The translations under genes and the position numbers were made by a program. 7,706 nt of DNA from Deltaproteobacteria bacterium. Its GTDB lineage: Bacteria; Desulfobacterota; Dissulfuribacteria; Dissulfuribacterales; UBA3076. Shown here one piece after another: positions 5,977 through 7,706 of the stretch; within the stretch, counting starts at the first letter, position 1; the number at the start of each line of letters is the position of its first letter. The stretch covers positions 1-7,706 of the forward strand of contig JAUWHV010000035.1 of assembly GCA_030605675.1 (NCBI GenBank). The letters run 5' to 3'. The notes under the pieces were generated by a model. It searched no databases, was not told the DNA's origin, and saw only the letters and a program-made list of their open reading frames with translations.

Positions 5977-6591
5977 ATGAGCATGCAGGCCATAACAAAA
6001 ATCTATTATAGGGAGTTTATTATTTATACGACTCTGCTTATCACTATTTCTTTATGTGGCCTTTGTTGTCTGTCCGGATGTAAAGATAAAACGACCGTAA
6101 CTCCTGTAGCAACTTCCATCACAAAAAAATCGAACGCAATTAATTCAAAAAAAGTAAAGGGTTTTCAGGTTAGACTGGAACGTCTCTTAGAGCCTGTTGC
6201 TTATTATTACAGCTCGGATGGAAAACCCGATCCATTTCAGCCGTTTTTAAAAACAGCACCGAAAGTTTCCAGGCGGACAGCAAAAAAACAACGCCTGAAA
6301 AAAGAAGTTAGGAGACCGGAAATTTGCGCTACGCCATTGGAGTGTATGGACGTCGGCCAGCTAACACTCGTAGGCATTATTGCCAATGATAAAGGTAACA
6401 GGATTGCCATGGCCCAGGACGCTGCCGGGATCGGGTACTTTTTGCAGCCTGGGCTGCGGGTTGGCTATCGGAACGGCAGGGTTAAAGAGATCCTTCCGGA
6501 CAGAGTAATCGTAGAAGAAGAACTCGAAAACATTCGCGGCGAGCTGACTTTGCAGAAGAGGGTGCTGTTACTGCATCCGGAGGGAAAATAA
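5977..6591 (+). CDS. pilP: Type IV pilus lipoprotein PilP
   Basis: PilP is an inner-membrane lipoprotein whose beta-sandwich domain bridges the PilN-PilO dimer and the periplasmic N-domains of the secretin. The 204-residue protein has a hydrophobic signal region at about 14-31 ending in the lipobox L-S-G-C, with Cys35 the acylated residue. A disordered, basic linker follows, containing the conserved D-P-F-Q-P-F at 85-90. The beta domain starts at P-L-E-C-M-D-V-G-Q-L-T-L-V-G-I-I (120-135) and runs to about 200, including a G-x-G-Y-F-L-Q-P-G-L-R-V-G core. Two ATGs (5977, 5983) are in frame and neither has a clear Shine-Dalgarno. The hairpin repeat ends only 12 bases upstream, where a ribosome binding site would normally lie. 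The TAA overlaps the next ATG by one base (TAATG). Confidence 0.93.
   Translation: MSMQAITKIYYREFIIYTTLLITISLCGLCCLSGCKDKTTVTPVATSITKKSNAINSKKVKGFQVRLERLLEPVAYYYSSDGKPDPFQPFLKTAPKVSRRTAKKQRLKKEVRRPEICATPLECMDVGQLTLVGIIANDKGNRIAMAQDAAGIGYFLQPGLRVGYRNGRVKEILPDRVIVEEELENIRGELTLQKRVLLLHPEGK
6579..6584 (+). promoter_or_regulatory. Ribosome binding site of the STN-TPR gene
   Basis: GGAGGG lies within the last codons of pilP, 6 bases before ATG 6591. It is the best-placed Shine-Dalgarno in the right half and fixes the start of the downstream gene. Confidence 0.85.
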
Positions 6592-7706
6592 TGGGTTGCA
6601 AAAGGAAAATCTCATGCCTTTTGATTGTCTTTTTGGTCGGGGTGTTCTGGTGGATGCCGGGCAACAGGCCTGCAATGGGCAATGAACCAAGCCAGAGCGA
6701 AACAGAGCAGGACGACATATCCCACTGGATAGATGAACTTGAATCCCGCCTTCCCGACTCTGAAAATAATACAGAACCAGATGAAACAAAAGATGTTACT
6801 GCATCAAGAATTAGTGAGACTTATGGTAATATTTCGGCAACAAAATTGGTGGGTGACGCTGCCAAAGATAAAATTAGTGTGGATCTCTTCAAGGTGGATC
6901 TCCACAATGTATTTCGTTTGCTGGGTCAGGTCAGCGGTAAAAATATTGTAGTAGATGAGTCGGTAAAAGGCACCATTACGCTGGCCCTGGAAAATGTGCC
7001 TTGGACCTTTGTCCTGGATGTAATTAAAAATTTAAAGGGATTGGATAGCATCGAGCGCAATAATACCATTATGATTTACCCGGCTGGTAAATCTCTTGAA
7101 TGGGGTGGTGATACCGGATCAACCGGCACCCTCGATGTTCAGATTGAACCCCTTCTTATTGAAAAAGAGCAGGAACTCATCATCGACAAAGATGGAATTC
7201 CCGTTGAAGGGGAGCAGCAAGGCGGCATTCAGATTGAGCGCATTATGGACATTCAAACTCCTATTGAAGAAGTTGCCAAGGCACAGGACCTTATTAATAA
7301 GGCTGCTAAGCGTGAGAAACAGGGGGCAGTCGGCCAAGCCATAGAACTCTATGCCGAGGCATCGGATATTTGGCCGGAAAATGTATCGCTGGCTAAAAAA
7401 ATATCGGCATTAGCCCTTGGCCCGGGAGGTCAGGAACTGACTGCTTTTAATTTCGCCAGAAAAGCACTTCGTTTTGCGCCTAAAGACAGCGAAGCAACCA
7501 CTTTTGCAGCAGTGGCACTGGCCCGAATGGGGAAAATGGATGAGGCGAAAATCTATTTTGAACGCGCAATGGGTACTACTTTACCTTCCTTGCATACACT
7601 ATATAACTATGCGGTCTTCTGTGAATCTGAAGGTGAGTATCGACAGGCACTTCGGCTGTTAAATAGTATCGAGACCAATTATGAACTTTCGGCAGACGCC
7701 ATGCTC
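6591..7706 (+). CDS. STN-domain and TPR protein in the pilQ position (partial)
   Basis: The frame from ATG 6591 stays open for 372 codons to the window end, so the gene is truncated at its 3' side. A basic N-terminus and hydrophobic segment (about 7-22) form a signal peptide, so the product should be periplasmic or outer-membrane. After an acidic linker, residues 95-164 (I-S-V-D-L-F-K-V-D-L-H-N-V-F, then G-K-N-I-V-V-D, G-T-I-T-L and V-P-W-T-F-V-L-D) match the secretin/TonB short N-terminal (STN) domain, as in PilQ. A polar linker (about 172-225) leads to TPR-like helical pairs at about 230-263, 264-297, 298-331 and 332-365; the third (A-L-A-R-M-G-K-M-D-E-A-K-I-Y-F-E-R-A) is the clearest. A normal PilQ would show N1 and secretin modules here. 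It could be a PilQ with a TPR insert or a separate accessory protein; the missing 3' end decides. The 1-base overlap with pilP places it in the operon. Confidence 0.85.
   Translation, partial: MGCKRKISCLLIVFLVGVFWWMPGNRPAMGNEPSQSETEQDDISHWIDELESRLPDSENNTEPDETKDVTASRISETYGNISATKLVGDAAKDKISVDLFKVDLHNVFRLLGQVSGKNIVVDESVKGTITLALENVPWTFVLDVIKNLKGLDSIERNNTIMIYPAGKSLEWGGDTGSTGTLDVQIEPLLIEKEQELIIDKDGIPVEGEQQGGIQIERIMDIQTPIEEVAKAQDLINKAAKREKQGAVGQAIELYAEASDIWPENVSLAKKISALALGPGGQELTAFNFARKALRFAPKDSEATTFAAVALARMGKMDEAKIYFERAMGTTLPSLHTLYNYAVFCESEGEYRQALRLLNSIETNYELSADAML

Noticed and set aside
7096..7344. Short open frames on both strands in 6733-7662
   Set aside because: They are shadows of the long frame from 6591, which is open to the window end and carries the STN and TPR features.

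Overview
The window looks like a chromosomal housekeeping region of a Gram-negative bacterium. The base composition is moderate and slightly AT-rich by eye. The best guess for the lineage is a deltaproteobacterium (Desulfobacterota-like). That rests on the gene neighbourhoods and on an ssrA tag beginning Ala-Asp-Asp. It is an inference, because no sequence search was possible.

The left half (1-3280) is transcribed on the minus strand. Read in that direction it contains lepA (elongation factor 4), lepB (signal peptidase I), tRNA-Val(UAC), tRNA-Asp(GUC), ssrA (tmRNA), and the first 43 codons of a secreted protein that appears to start with an AMIN domain. Spacers are short: 73, 67, 25, 11 and 18 bases. 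A promoter with a perfect TTGACA -35 lies between lepB and tRNA-Val, so the RNA genes probably have their own transcription start. EF4 and tmRNA both act on ribosomes that stall or mistranslocate, and LepB processes exported proteins, so this half is a translation-quality and secretion block.

A 196-base divergent intergenic region (3281-3476) separates the halves. It holds a tandem CCTTTGCG repeat and an 8-bp-arm palindrome, but no convincing promoter.

The right half (3477-7706) is a plus-strand type IV pilus alignment operon: pilM, pilN, pilO, pilP, then a gene open to the window end. PilM is the cytoplasmic actin-like protein. PilN and PilO are single-pass inner-membrane coiled-coil partners. 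PilP is the inner-membrane lipoprotein that links them to the outer-membrane secretin. The fifth gene occupies the pilQ slot and begins with a signal peptide and an STN domain. It then runs into a TPR array instead of the expected secretin modules, which is the most unusual protein here. The pilO-pilP junction is interrupted by an imperfect hairpin built of GGCTGAA-type heptamers. Nothing in the window indicates a prophage, an insertion sequence, a CRISPR array or a defence system.
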